Made by a program: the position numbers and the translations under genes. Shown here in pieces: positions 8,142 through 16,593 of a DNA stretch of 64,000 nt. Under the pieces are notes generated by a model. That model was not told the origin of the DNA. It was given only the letters and a program-made list of their open reading frames with translations, and did not search any database. The DNA is from Streptomyces sp. NBC_01296 (GTDB taxonomy: Bacteria > Actinomycetota > Actinomycetes > Streptomycetales > Streptomycetaceae), in assembly GCF_035984415.1 (NCBI RefSeq), contig NZ_CP130720.1, positions 4,402,001-4,466,000 of the forward strand, given 5' to 3'. How positions within the stretch are numbered: the stretch's first letter is position 1; every line of letters starts with the position of its first letter.

Positions 8142-8912
8142 TCAGGCACCGAGCGCCGCACCGCCGTCGACGGTGAGGTCGTGCATCGTGATGTGGGCGG
8201 CCTTGTCGGAGAGCAGGAAGACCACCGCCTCGGCGACGTCCTCGGGACGCGCCAGCTTGCCCAGCGGGATCCCGACGCGGTACGCGTCCGGGACCCCGTC
8301 GATGGAGGCCCGCGCGCTGCTCTCGTCCTGCCACATGGAGTTGAGCATCGGGGTGTCCGTCGAGCCCGGCGCCACGAGGTTCGCGCGGATGCCGTACTTG
8401 GCGACCTCCAGCCCCAGGCACTTGGTGAACATCGTCGCGGCGGCCTTGGAGGCGGCGTACGCGGACATCTCGGTACGGGCGGTGCCCGCGGCGTTGGAGG
8501 CGATCGTGACGATCGCGCCCCGGCGGCGCGGCACCATGCGGTTGACGACGGCCCGGGAGACGAAGAAGACGCCCGTGGTGTTGACCGCGAACGTCGTGCT
8601 CCACTCCTGGTCGGTCAGGGTGCGTGCCTCGGCCAGCCGCAGCACGCCGGCGGCGTTGACGAGGAAGTCGAGCGGACCGACGAGCGCCTCGACGTCGTCG
8701 ACCAGCGATTCGACGTCGGCGCTGGAGGTGACGTCGGCCGGGAACGGATCGACCCGGCCGCCCTCCTCCGCGACGGACTTGGCGACGTCGCGCAGGCGGT
8801 GGGCGTCGCGGTCGACCGCGGCCACCCGGACGCCCCGGGAAGCCAGGGCGCGGACAATCGCCTCGCCTATGCCGCCGGCCGCTCCGGTGACCAGAGCGAT
8901 CTTTCCTTCCAT
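8142..8912 (-). CDS. EntA-type dehydrogenase, probable dihydro-3-hydroxyanthranilate dehydrogenase
   Basis: 256-residue SDR with an intact TGAAGGIG cofactor motif, NAAG, catalytic Ser (ASNAAG) and YAASK. The stretch SAYAASKAAATMFTKCLGLE and LVAPGSTDTPM are characteristic of 2,3-dihydro-2,3-dihydroxybenzoate dehydrogenases (EntA/DhbA). With PhzE and PhzD upstream in function, the expected substrate is the PhzD product, oxidised with NAD+ to 3-hydroxyanthranilate. If isochorismate were used instead, 2,3-dihydroxybenzoate would form. It lies 30 bp after the DAHP synthase gene in the same operon. Contrast with the SDR at 3742-4443, which lacks the catalytic Lys. Confidence 0.9.
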   Translation of the reverse strand: MEGKIALVTGAAGGIGEAIVRALASRGVRVAAVDRDAHRLRDVAKSVAEEGGRVDPFPADVTSSADVESLVDDVEALVGPLDFLVNAAGVLRLAEARTLTDQEWSTTFAVNTTGVFFVSRAVVNRMVPRRRGAIVTIASNAAGTARTEMSAYAASKAAATMFTKCLGLEVAKYGIRANLVAPGSTDTPMLNSMWQDESSARASIDGVPDAYRVGIPLGKLARPEDVAEAVVFLLSDKAAHITMHDLTVDGGAALGA

Positions 8913-8942
8913 GATGGAGAAACCCCCTCTTTTTCTTCGGCC

Positions 8943-10112
8943 TCAGCCGCGCCAGGCCGAGGCGACCTCGACGGCCTGGTCGACATTGAGACGCGGGTCG
9001 CAGAACGAGGTGTACTTCTCGCCCAGTTCGTCGACGTGGTATTGGTCGGAAACACATTCGTGGACCAGGTCCGGGGTCGTTTCCAGGTGGAGACCGGCCG
9101 CCACTCCGCCGTTGTCGACGACGGCCTTCTGGAATTCCTCGACCTCACGTACGACCGTTTCCACATAACGGGTCTTGACGCCGCCGGGCAGGCTGACGGT
9201 ATTCCCGTGCATCGGGTCGCACAGCCACAGCACCGGGTGCCCGGCGTCGTGCACCGCGCGGACCAGCTCGGGCAGCTTCTCGGCCGCCGTGCCCTGGCCC
9301 ATCCGGGAGATCAGCGTGAGCCGGCCCGGCTCCCGCTCCGGGTCGAGCCGCCCGCACAGCTCCACCAGCTCGGCCGGGGTCATCTTCGGACCGACCTTGG
9401 TGGCGACCGGGTTGGCGATGGTCGCGAAGAGCTCGATGTGGGCGCCGTCCAGCTCGCGGGTGCGCTCGCCGACCCACGGCCAGTGGGTCGAGGTCAGCAG
9501 CACCGAGCCGTCCGGCTGGGTGCGCAGCATCGGGCCCTCGTAGTCCAGCAGCAGCGCCTCGTGGCTCGTCCACACCGGGGCCTCGGCCGCGGAGGGGCGC
9601 CCCTCGCCGTGCCAGCCCAGCCAGCCCATGGCCCCGGCCGCCGCCCGGTAGCCGGCGACCAGGCGCCGGGGGTCGGGACGGCGCAGCTCGGGGTCCGGCT
9701 CCGGGCTGTTGACCATGTGGCCGCGGTACACGGGGAGCTCGATGCCGCCGACGGTCTCGGTCGGCTGGGAACGCGGCTTGCCGAACTGGCCGGCCAGCCG
9801 GCCCACCCGTATGACGGGCTTGAGCGAGCGCGTCTTCATGACACCGGCCAGCACGTCGAGGAGCGCCGCCTTGCGCGCCACATAGCCGGGAGTGCACTCC
9901 GCGGGGTCCTCCGCGCAGTCCCCGCCCTGGATGACCTGCACCTCGCCCCGCGCGGCCGCGGCGAGCAGGCCGCGAAGGGCTTCGACGTCCTGCGGACGGA
10001 CGAGTGCGGGCGCTTCGGCGAGTTCGGCCCTGGCATTCTCCAGGGCGTCTTCATCCGGCCAAACGGGCTGTTGGCCCGCGGGCAATGATTTCCAGCGTGC
10101 AACACCGTGCAT
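8943..10112 (-). CDS. Class II (plant-type) DAHP synthase
   Basis: 389-residue 3-deoxy-D-arabino-heptulosonate 7-phosphate synthase joining PEP and erythrose 4-phosphate, the entry to the shikimate pathway. Recognisable segments are WKSLPAGQQPVWPD at the N-terminus, VIQGGDCAE, RVGRLAGQFGKPRS, KVGPKM, WLCDPMHGNT and the metal-binding C-terminal DPRLN. It lacks the long N-terminal extension of the M. tuberculosis-type enzyme, as in phenazine-cluster PhzC, which often goes with weaker feedback inhibition. The ATG is preceded by GGGAGG. It is the first gene of the operon leading to 3-hydroxyanthranilate. Confidence 0.95.
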   Translation of the reverse strand: MHGVARWKSLPAGQQPVWPDEDALENARAELAEAPALVRPQDVEALRGLLAAAARGEVQVIQGGDCAEDPAECTPGYVARKAALLDVLAGVMKTRSLKPVIRVGRLAGQFGKPRSQPTETVGGIELPVYRGHMVNSPEPDPELRRPDPRRLVAGYRAAAGAMGWLGWHGEGRPSAAEAPVWTSHEALLLDYEGPMLRTQPDGSVLLTSTHWPWVGERTRELDGAHIELFATIANPVATKVGPKMTPAELVELCGRLDPEREPGRLTLISRMGQGTAAEKLPELVRAVHDAGHPVLWLCDPMHGNTVSLPGGVKTRYVETVVREVEEFQKAVVDNGGVAAGLHLETTPDLVHECVSDQYHVDELGEKYTSFCDPRLNVDQAVEVASAWRG

Positions 10113-10207
10113 GCGGCACCTCCCAGTGCTGAACCTGCCGTGACATCAGATGCAGCCAGAAGTCTGTGAAACAGGCATTCGGGGGAACCACAAGAGATTC
10201 GCCACTA

Positions 10208-10264
10208 CGTCAGGTGGGGCCGCATTCGGTCAGGTTGAAAGCAAGGGCCCGAAATAAACCTGAC
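10208..10264. promoter_or_regulatory. Repeated TCAGGT boxes between divergent operons
   Basis: Direct repeats TCAGGT at 10210-10215 and 10230-10235 (20-base period), with the second forming a perfect 8-bp inverted repeat GTCAGGTT (10229-10236) / AACCTGAC (10257-10264). The spacing of about two helical turns fits a regulator binding site controlling the DAHP synthase operon and the transaldolase gene. Confidence 0.45.
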
Positions 10265-10352
10265 GCAGTACCGGGGCGTTGGACCGGGGTCGCCTTCGAA
10301 CCCTTTAAGGTCCGCACACGTGAGAGGACACAGGACCCGGAAGGTCCGGCAC

Positions 10353-10381
10353 TTGACACACCATCAACGGTTCAGTTCATA
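10353..10381 (+). promoter_or_regulatory. Candidate promoter for the transaldolase-like gene
   Basis: Perfect TTGACA at 10353-10358 followed by 17 bases and TTCATA at 10376-10381. The -10 match is only fair. Confidence 0.4.
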
Positions 10382-10411
10382 CGGATGTCATGACGTTCTA
10401 AGGTCGTGTTC

Positions 10412-11440
10412 GTGGTTAGTCAAGGAGCTGGAGCGCTGCTGAAGCAACTGGTGTCCGAGGGGGTTTCGCCGTGGCTGAGCACGCAGGACCCCGGGGACTT
10501 CGACGCCGGAGCCCGGTACCCGACCCTGGGCGCCCACTTCCACAACGCCCTCGCGCCCGCGGGCAGCAGCGTGGCCCAGCTGCGGCGCGCCTGCGATCTC
10601 CTGCTGCCGGTGCACGAGATCAGCAAGGGCGCGGTGGGCCAGGTCTCCGTGCCCGTCTCCCCGCGCCGCGCCCATGACGCGAAGGCGATGGGCGCGGCGG
10701 CCCGCGCGGTGCACCGGGCGGTGGACCGCCCCAACGCACTCGTCCGCATCCCCATGACCCCGGCGGGTCCCCAGGTGCTGTCCGACTGCCTCGCCGAGGG
10801 GATCGGGGTGCATGCCTCGATGGTCTTCTCGGACGAGCGGTACGCCGAGGTGCTCGACGGCTACCTCGACGGGCTGGAGCGGTCCCTGACCTGCGGCCGG
10901 CCGTTGGGCGCCGCCCCGATGGTGGCCTCCTTCCCGGTGGGCCTGCTCGACGTGGCGGTCGACGCCCGGCTGGACGAGCTCCGCGTCGGCCCCCGGCACG
11001 AGGTGCGCGGCGCCGCGGGGCTGGCCGTGGCCCGCACGATGTACCGGCTGCGCGAGGAACGGCTGTCCGGGGACTGGTGGCGGGTGCTCCGCGCCAACGG
11101 CGCCCCGCAGCCGCGGCTGCTGTGGGGTACCGGCGCCGGCGGCGGCGTGGGCGCCCTGGTGGGCTGGAACACCGCGCTCGCCCTGTCCGTGGACACCCTG
11201 GAGGCCGCCGCCCGGAAGCCGGAGCTGACGGGTGACACCCTCCTCAACGCCGACGGGGAGGCGGCGTGCGCCCTGCGGGCCCTGGAGCGGGTCGGCGTAC
11301 CCGCCCGTCAGGTCGCCGCCGCGCTGGAGACGGAGGAGCTCACCCGCCTCCAGCACGGCTGGGGGGTCAGGACGGGATCCGGTCTCGCCGCCTCTCCGGG
11401 AACCGGGTATTCGTCAGCGCCAGCAGCGGAGCCGACTTGA
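10412..11440 (+). CDS. Transaldolase homologue lacking the Schiff-base lysine
   Basis: About 342 residues aligned end to end with actinobacterial transaldolase: LLKQLVSEGVSPWL at the N-terminus, VDRPNALVRIPMTPAG, then GIGVHASMVFSDERY and LTRLQHGW near the end. In active enzymes the central motif is LIKIPAT with the lysine forming the Schiff base; here it is Arg. The N-terminal Asp motif, the TTNPT loop and the SRVD motif are also not preserved. Ordinary transaldolase chemistry is therefore unlikely. GTG at 10412 was preferred to GTG 10406 because AAGG lies eight bases upstream. The 3' end overlaps the opposing aminodeoxychorismate synthase gene by 74 bp. It may regulate, or bind a sugar phosphate related to erythrose 4-phosphate supply. 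Confidence 0.8.
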   Translation: MVSQGAGALLKQLVSEGVSPWLSTQDPGDFDAGARYPTLGAHFHNALAPAGSSVAQLRRACDLLLPVHEISKGAVGQVSVPVSPRRAHDAKAMGAAARAVHRAVDRPNALVRIPMTPAGPQVLSDCLAEGIGVHASMVFSDERYAEVLDGYLDGLERSLTCGRPLGAAPMVASFPVGLLDVAVDARLDELRVGPRHEVRGAAGLAVARTMYRLREERLSGDWWRVLRANGAPQPRLLWGTGAGGGVGALVGWNTALALSVDTLEAAARKPELTGDTLLNADGEAACALRALERVGVPARQVAAALETEELTRLQHGWGVRTGSGLAASPGTGYSSAPAAEPT

Positions 11441-13541
11441 CGGCCGTCTCCTCGTACTCGGCGGCCGGATCGGACAGGGCCACCACGGCCCCGCCGACCC
11501 CGTACCGGACCCGGTCGGCGGTGACCGTGGCGGTGCGGATCACGATGCTCAGGTCCGCGGCGCCGGAGAGCGAGAAGTAGCCGATGGCCCCCGAGTACAC
11601 CCCGCGCGGACCTGCCTCCAGCCGGTCGATGATCTGCATCGTGCGGATCTTGGGGGCCCCGGTCATCGACCCGCCCGGGAAGGCGGCCCGTACGCAGTCC
11701 ACGGCCGACAGCTCCGGCCGCAGGCGCGCCCGTACGGTGCTCACCAGCTGGTGGACGGTGGCGTACGTCTCGACCCGGAACAGCTCCTCGGCCTCGACCG
11801 AGCCCGGCACGGCGCAGCGGCCGAGGTCGTTGCGGACCAGGTCGACGATCATGAGGTTCTCGGAGCGGTCCTTCTCGTCGGTCAGCAGGTCCGCGATCAG
11901 CTCCGCCTCCTCCTGCGGGGTGCTGCCGCGCGGCCGGGTGCCCTTGATGGGCGAGGACTCGACGAGCCCGTCGCGGGTGACCCGCAGGAACCGCTCGGGC
12001 GAGGTGCTGAGCACGGACAGCTCGCCGAACTGGAGCAGCGCGGCGAACGGCGCCGGGCTGGTGCGGCGCAGGGTGCGGTACGCGGCCCAGGGGTCGAGGC
12101 GGGCATCGGCCTCGGCCATGTTGGTGAGGCAGACCTCGTACGTCTCGCCTGCGGCGATCTCCTCGAGGCAGGAGTCGATGAGGTCCAGGTAGGCCCCGCG
12201 GTCGTGGCGCAGCCGGATCTCCCCGCTCGGGGCGGTCGGCCGGGGGGCCGGCAGGCTCAGGCCCGCGAGCTGGGCGAGCCGCTCGGCCGTGCCGATCAGC
12301 CAGGCGTCGGCCGCGGCGGCGGACTCCTCGGCGGTCCCCTCCGCCAGGGCCAGCAGGTGCGTGGTGTTCCCGATGTGGTCGAAGACCAGGGCGCGGTCGG
12401 CGAAGACCATGGTGGCGTCGGCCACCGGCGAGCGGTGCACGAGATCGCCGCCGCATTCGGCCTTGAGCTCGTAGCCGAGGTAGCCGACCCAGCCGAGCGC
12501 GAAGTCGAAGGGCAGCTCGGGGAGTTCGGTGTGCAGGGAGCGCAGGTCGCGGTCGACCCACTCCAGGAAGGGGGCGGCGACCAGCTCGCTCGCGCCGCCC
12601 GCCGACTCGACGGTGACGCACCCGCTCCACACGTCGGCCGTGGCGACCCGGGCGAGCGGGCCGGTGGCATCGCCCATGACCGAGAACCGGCCGCGGTCGC
12701 CGCCGGGCAGGCTGCTGTCCAGCCAGTAGGCGTGGTCGTTGCCGCGGAAGAGCTGGTCGTAGACGGTCTCGGAAGACCAGCGGGTGGGCAGCTCGCGCGT
12801 GACCAGCCGGAGCCGGCGGACCGGGGCCTCGGCGGCGGGCGCGGGGGCGGTGTCGGTGGCGGCTGCGGCTGCGGCTGCGGCGACGGGCGCGGCGGCAGGG
12901 CGGCGGGCCCCCGTCGCGCGGTGCTCGTGGTGCTCGTGGTTCGTGTGATGCGCCTGGTTCGCCTGGTGCGCGCGGGTCAGATCGGCGAAGTTTGCAAGCA
13001 GCTCGATCCCGTACTGACTGCAAATCGATTCGGGGTGGAACTGCACCCCCCACATCGGCCGCGTCCGGTGCCGCAGCCCCATCAGGATGCCGTCCGGAGT
13101 CCACGCGGTGGCCTCGAGCTCGGGCGGCAGGTCCGTCACGGCGAGCGAGTGGTACCGGACCACCTCCATCGGGGAGGGCAGCCCGGCGAACAGGCCCGTG
13201 CCGTCGTGCAGGACGGGCGAGGTGCGGCCGTGCCGGGGCTCCGGCGCGCGGGCGACCGTGGCGCCGTGCACGTGCCCGATCCCCTGGTGGCCGAGGCAGA
13301 CGCCCAGCAGCGGCAGCGGCGAGCGCTCGATGATCTCGGCGCAGACGCCGAAGTCGGCCGCCCTGCGCGGGGTGCCGGGGCCGGGCGAGACCACGACGTT
13401 GTCGAACCCGCCGAGATCCGTGATCTTCCAGTGCGGGTCGTCATTTCGAACGACTTCCGGCTCCCGACCATTGACCTCGGTCAGATAGTGGAAGAGGTTA
13501 TAGGTAAACGAGTCGTAGTTGTCCACGAGCAGCGTGCGCAT
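11367..13541 (-). CDS. pabAB: Fused aminodeoxychorismate synthase (PabA-PabB)
   Basis: 724 residues. The N-terminal half is a glutamine amidotransferase (VDNYDSFTYNLFHYL, nucleophile in GVCLGHQG, FHPES); a low-complexity Ala/His linker follows, then a chorismate-binding PabB domain with SSPIKGTRPRG, IVDLVRNDLGR and PGGSMTGAPK. The lysine in PIKGT marks PabB as opposed to TrpE (PIAGT). It makes 4-amino-4-deoxychorismate, precursor of 4-aminobenzoate or 4-aminophenylalanine. Fused enzymes of this type are usual in Streptomyces antibiotic clusters. No ADC lyase or mutase is seen in the window. It is 23 bp downstream of the methyltransferase gene in one operon. Confidence 0.95.
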   Translation of the reverse strand: MRTLLVDNYDSFTYNLFHYLTEVNGREPEVVRNDDPHWKITDLGGFDNVVVSPGPGTPRRAADFGVCAEIIERSPLPLLGVCLGHQGIGHVHGATVARAPEPRHGRTSPVLHDGTGLFAGLPSPMEVVRYHSLAVTDLPPELEATAWTPDGILMGLRHRTRPMWGVQFHPESICSQYGIELLANFADLTRAHQANQAHHTNHEHHEHRATGARRPAAAPVAAAAAAAATDTAPAPAAEAPVRRLRLVTRELPTRWSSETVYDQLFRGNDHAYWLDSSLPGGDRGRFSVMGDATGPLARVATADVWSGCVTVESAGGASELVAAPFLEWVDRDLRSLHTELPELPFDFALGWVGYLGYELKAECGGDLVHRSPVADATMVFADRALVFDHIGNTTHLLALAEGTAEESAAAADAWLIGTAERLAQLAGLSLPAPRPTAPSGEIRLRHDRGAYLDLIDSCLEEIAAGETYEVCLTNMAEADARLDPWAAYRTLRRTSPAPFAALLQFGELSVLSTSPERFLRVTRDGLVESSPIKGTRPRGSTPQEEAELIADLLTDEKDRSENLMIVDLVRNDLGRCAVPGSVEAEELFRVETYATVHQLVSTVRARLRPELSAVDCVRAAFPGGSMTGAPKIRTMQIIDRLEAGPRGVYSGAIGYFSLSGAADLSIVIRTATVTADRVRYGVGGAVVALSDPAAEYEETAVKSAPLLALTNTRFPERRRDRIPS

Positions 13542-13564
13542 GATGCAATATCCCCCCGTCTGAA

Positions 13565-14305
13565 TCAGGCCGAGATTGGCTTGATTTCGAGCAGCATGTG
13601 CTCGACCATGTCCTCTCCGTACTCCCCCTCGCGGACCCGGTGGCTCGCCACGGTCGACAGCTCGCACCCGCTCCCGTCCGCCATCTCGTGCAGTGCCGCC
13701 AGGTCGCCGCGGTCGCTGAAGTGGAGCAGGACGCGGCCGCCCGGGGTGGTCCAGTGCACCGCCTGCTCCAGATACCGGCGGTGCGCCTGGTACCCGGTGT
13801 CCACGTATGCCCGCTCGTGCACCGACTTGTACTCGTAACTCTCGGGCCCCATCACGTAGTTGGAGCTCCAGAAGACGACGTCGAACCGCTCGCTCTCACG
13901 CAGTCCGGAGAACAGGTCGCTGTGCAGCGCCTGCAGGCGGTCCGCCACCCCGTGCCGCTCTGCGTTGACGGAGGCGTTCTCGACGGCGGACGGGCTGATG
14001 TCGGCCGCCACGACCCGATCGTATCCGGCCAGCGCGGCGGTCACGGCGATCACGCCGGTGCCGCACCCTATCTCCAGGAACGAGCCCGAACGCGGGCTCG
14101 ACGCAAGCTTGTTGAGGCCGAGCAGCTCAAGGGCCACACCCGTCGAAGGGGAGTAGACGGGGGCGAAGACCTCGTCGAACAGGTCCCACTCGCGGTCGCC
14201 GAGCGTGAACACCCGCGGCCGGTCCTGCCGGGTCAGCGACAGCCGGCTGCGCAGCAGCGACCGCTCGTAGCTCTGGAGCTGAGACAGCTGTGACACCTGA
14301 GACAT
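13565..14305 (-). CDS. SAM-dependent methyltransferase, HemK/PrmC-like fold
   Basis: 246 residues. The class I SAM-binding motif is LEIGCGTGVIAV, followed by the acidic loop VAADISPSAVENA and DVVFWSSNYV where N-methylating HemK-type enzymes have NPPY. Loss of NPPY suggests a substrate other than release-factor glutamine, plausibly an amine or hydroxyl of the aromatic product. The N-terminus has a short Ser-Gln-Leu repeat (SQVSQLSQLQS). The start ATG has GGGGGAG five bases upstream. It leads the operon with pabAB and is divergent from the PucR-type regulator. Confidence 0.8.
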   Translation of the reverse strand: MSQVSQLSQLQSYERSLLRSRLSLTRQDRPRVFTLGDREWDLFDEVFAPVYSPSTGVALELLGLNKLASSPRSGSFLEIGCGTGVIAVTAALAGYDRVVAADISPSAVENASVNAERHGVADRLQALHSDLFSGLRESERFDVVFWSSNYVMGPESYEYKSVHERAYVDTGYQAHRRYLEQAVHWTTPGGRVLLHFSDRGDLAALHEMADGSGCELSTVASHRVREGEYGEDMVEHMLLEIKPISA

Positions 14306-14612
14306 GCGAACTCCCCCAAGGAAACATCAGGCTGTTGGTGGTGCCGATGGTGGTGCCGATGGTGGTGTCGGCACCGGAACGCTCAGTGAGCAGCCTGCCC
14401 TTGAGTCAGCCTCGACCAGAAGGTGTTCACGTGACAGCATCAGTCATGGACCGTGGTGATCCGATCACCCTCCGCGTCGCTGACCTGGATCGCTTCTCGA
14501 GTGTTTCTTGACCGGTTCTTGCCCCAAGAGATACTTTCAGGCAGGCCAGGGATTGCTTGCACTCGGTTTGGTGCAATCGTGAACGGCTTTTATGGGGGTC
14601 GGGGGAGAAGTC
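14306..14612. promoter_or_regulatory. Divergent promoter region of the methyltransferase operon and pucR-type gene
   Basis: 307 bases without a gene. It holds a 12-bp tandem repeat (GGTGGTGCCGAT, about 2.8 copies, 14337-14370) and a candidate rightward promoter, TTGACC at 14508-14513, 16 bases, GATACT at 14530-14535. A TTCACGTGA core at 14425-14433 resembles, but does not match, a parS site. Confidence 0.45.
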
Positions 14613-16544
14613 GTGGTTGACCACGCTTACGAAATGCTGGAACTGCTGAACAGAGAGGCGCCTGCGGCTGCCTTCGATGACGTGGTCCGCAAAGCCCGTG
14701 AGTCCGGCCTGTCCGGGGCCGCCCTCGCCCAGCTGACCAGGGCCAGGGACCAGAGTCTCGGCATCCGGGCCCTGTTCGTACGCCGCCAGCAGCGCGAGGC
14801 CGGCCTCGCCGCCCTCGTGGACACCGCGCGCGACCTGACCCTGCCGTACGACCTCGACGAGCTGCTGAAGGTGATCACCCGGCGGGCCCGGCTGCTGCTC
14901 GGGCTCGACATGGCCTGGGTCAGCTTCGACGACCTCGACGCGCAGTGCTCCAGGGTGCGTTCGGCCGACGGCCACGCCTCCGCGCTCACCATCGGGTTCG
15001 CCATCCCGCTGTCCGGCGGGGGCGTCGGCAAGCGCGCCGCGGACGGATCGGCCCCGTTCTGGTCGGCCGACTACATGAGTGACAAAACCTTCCAGCACAG
15101 CCCCGTCATCGACGAGGTCGTACAAGCTGAGGGCCTGCACGCCGTCATGGCCGTCCCGCTGCGGCACGCCGGAACCACCCTGGGCGCCCTGTACGTCGCG
15201 GACCGCAACGTCCGGCACTTCACCCCGGACGAGGTGTCGCTGATGAGTTCGCTCGCCGACCTCGCCACCGTTGCGATCGAAAAGGCCCGGCTGCTGGAGC
15301 AGACCCGGTACGAGGTCGTGGAGCTGGAGCAGGACACCTCCCGCGCCCTGGACTCCTCCACCACCGCCCGCCAGCTCCGCGAGACGCACGGCCGCCTGCT
15401 CGACCTGGTGCTCCAGGGCGGCGGCCTCGGCAACCTGGCCGCCGAGGCGGCCAAGGGTTTAGAGGGCGCGCTGCTCGTACGGGACGCGGCCGGCCGCAAC
15501 CTCGCCTGCCCCGGCGGCGAACCCCCCGAGCTGGACGAGTCCGAGATCCGCACCGTCCTGCTGGACGCGCACACCGACCGGCAGCCGCGCAGCACGGGCG
15601 ACGGGGTCTGGGTCGCCTCGGTCGCCGCGGGCGAGGAGATGCTGGGCACGCTCATCCTGGTCTGCGACGAGCCGGCCACCGACCGCCAGATCCAGCTCCT
15701 CGCGCTCACCGCCCAGGTCACCGCCGTGGTGCTGCTGATGGAGCAGGGCATGGCCGCCGCCGAGGGCCACATGCGGGACGAGTTCTTCCACGACCTGCTG
15801 CGGGGCACCTCGCTGTCCCCGGTGCAGATCGCCGAGCAGAGCCGCCGCCTCGCGCTCGACCTCGACGAACCCCACGTCATCGTGATCGCCCGGCCCGAGG
15901 GCGGGGTCCAGGGCCGCGTGCTCGCCTGGGCCGCCTCGTACGCCAACCGCCACCACGGCCTCAAGAGCGTGGACGGCGACATCGTGGTGCTGCTGCTGCC
16001 CGGCACCCAGGCCGGGGCCATCGCCCGTACGGCCTCCAAGGAGCTCTCCGAGGTGCTCGGCAAGCCCGTCACGGCCGGCTCCGCCGGTCCCGTCGACGAT
16101 CCGGCCGGGATCGTCCACCTGTACCAGGAGGCCCGCCGGGTCCTGGACGCGGTCGCGGCACTCACCGGCCCCGGCAGCACGGCGTCCCCCGAGGAGCTGG
16201 GCTTCCTCGGCGTCCTGCTCTCCGAGAAGCCGAACATCGCCGGATTCATCAACGACACCATCGGCCCCGTCCTCGACTACGACGACCAGCAGTACACCGA
16301 GCTGATCCGCACCATGGAGGCGTACTTCGCCTCGGCCAACAGCCCCTCCCGGGCGGCCGAGTCCCTGCACGTCCACCCGAACACGGTCTCGCGCAGGCTG
16401 GAGCGGATCACCGAGATCCTGGGCGAGGACTGGCAGAAGCCGACCCAGGCCCTCCAGGTGCAGCTGGCCCTCCAGCTCCAGCGGACCCGGCAGGCGCTGA
16501 ACAAGGGCCCCCGCGGCGACCAGCCCCGGCAGACCATCGGCTGA
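14613..16544 (+). CDS. GAF-PucR-family transcriptional regulator with a TTA codon
   Basis: 643 residues: a helical N-terminus, a GAF sensor domain (about 70-230, containing GLHAVMAVPLRHAGTTLGALYVAD), a central GGDEF-like/CdaR segment, and a C-terminal PucR helix-turn-helix (YFASANSPSRAAESLHVHPNTVSRRLERI). This family activates catabolic or biosynthetic operons in response to small aromatic or purine ligands. Codon 283 (15459-15461) is TTA, read in Streptomyces by the bldA tRNA, so translation should be delayed to late growth. The GTG start is chosen for GGGGGAGAAG upstream; an ATG 21 bases earlier lacks a ribosome site. Divergent from the methyltransferase-pabAB operon, it is the obvious local regulator. 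Confidence 0.88.
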   Translation: MVDHAYEMLELLNREAPAAAFDDVVRKARESGLSGAALAQLTRARDQSLGIRALFVRRQQREAGLAALVDTARDLTLPYDLDELLKVITRRARLLLGLDMAWVSFDDLDAQCSRVRSADGHASALTIGFAIPLSGGGVGKRAADGSAPFWSADYMSDKTFQHSPVIDEVVQAEGLHAVMAVPLRHAGTTLGALYVADRNVRHFTPDEVSLMSSLADLATVAIEKARLLEQTRYEVVELEQDTSRALDSSTTARQLRETHGRLLDLVLQGGGLGNLAAEAAKGLEGALLVRDAAGRNLACPGGEPPELDESEIRTVLLDAHTDRQPRSTGDGVWVASVAAGEEMLGTLILVCDEPATDRQIQLLALTAQVTAVVLLMEQGMAAAEGHMRDEFFHDLLRGTSLSPVQIAEQSRRLALDLDEPHVIVIARPEGGVQGRVLAWAASYANRHHGLKSVDGDIVVLLLPGTQAGAIARTASKELSEVLGKPVTAGSAGPVDDPAGIVHLYQEARRVLDAVAALTGPGSTASPEELGFLGVLLSEKPNIAGFINDTIGPVLDYDDQQYTELIRTMEAYFASANSPSRAAESLHVHPNTVSRRLERITEILGEDWQKPTQALQVQLALQLQRTRQALNKGPRGDQPRQTIG

Positions 16545-16585
16545 CCGCCGGCCCCGGCCGGCCTCCGGCTGACCGGGGCCGGCGG
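16545..16585. terminator. Bidirectional terminator hairpin
   Basis: Perfect 13-bp GC-rich arms with a 15-base loop, between the convergent regulator and IS701-type genes. Confidence 0.75.
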
Positions 16586-16593
16586 CCGGATGC

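Noticed and set aside
5212..10112. Phenazine biosynthesis cluster
   Set aside because: PhzE, PhzD and a PhzC-like DAHP synthase are present, but PhzF, PhzA/B and PhzG are not. An EntA-type dehydrogenase takes the next step instead.
11367..13541. Anthranilate synthase TrpE-TrpG fusion
   Set aside because: The chorismate-binding motif is PIKGT, typical of PabB, not PIAGT of TrpE.
14421..14437. TTCACGTGA core resembling parS
   Set aside because: Only 10 of 14 bases match the parS consensus, and the outer bases that ParB needs are wrong.
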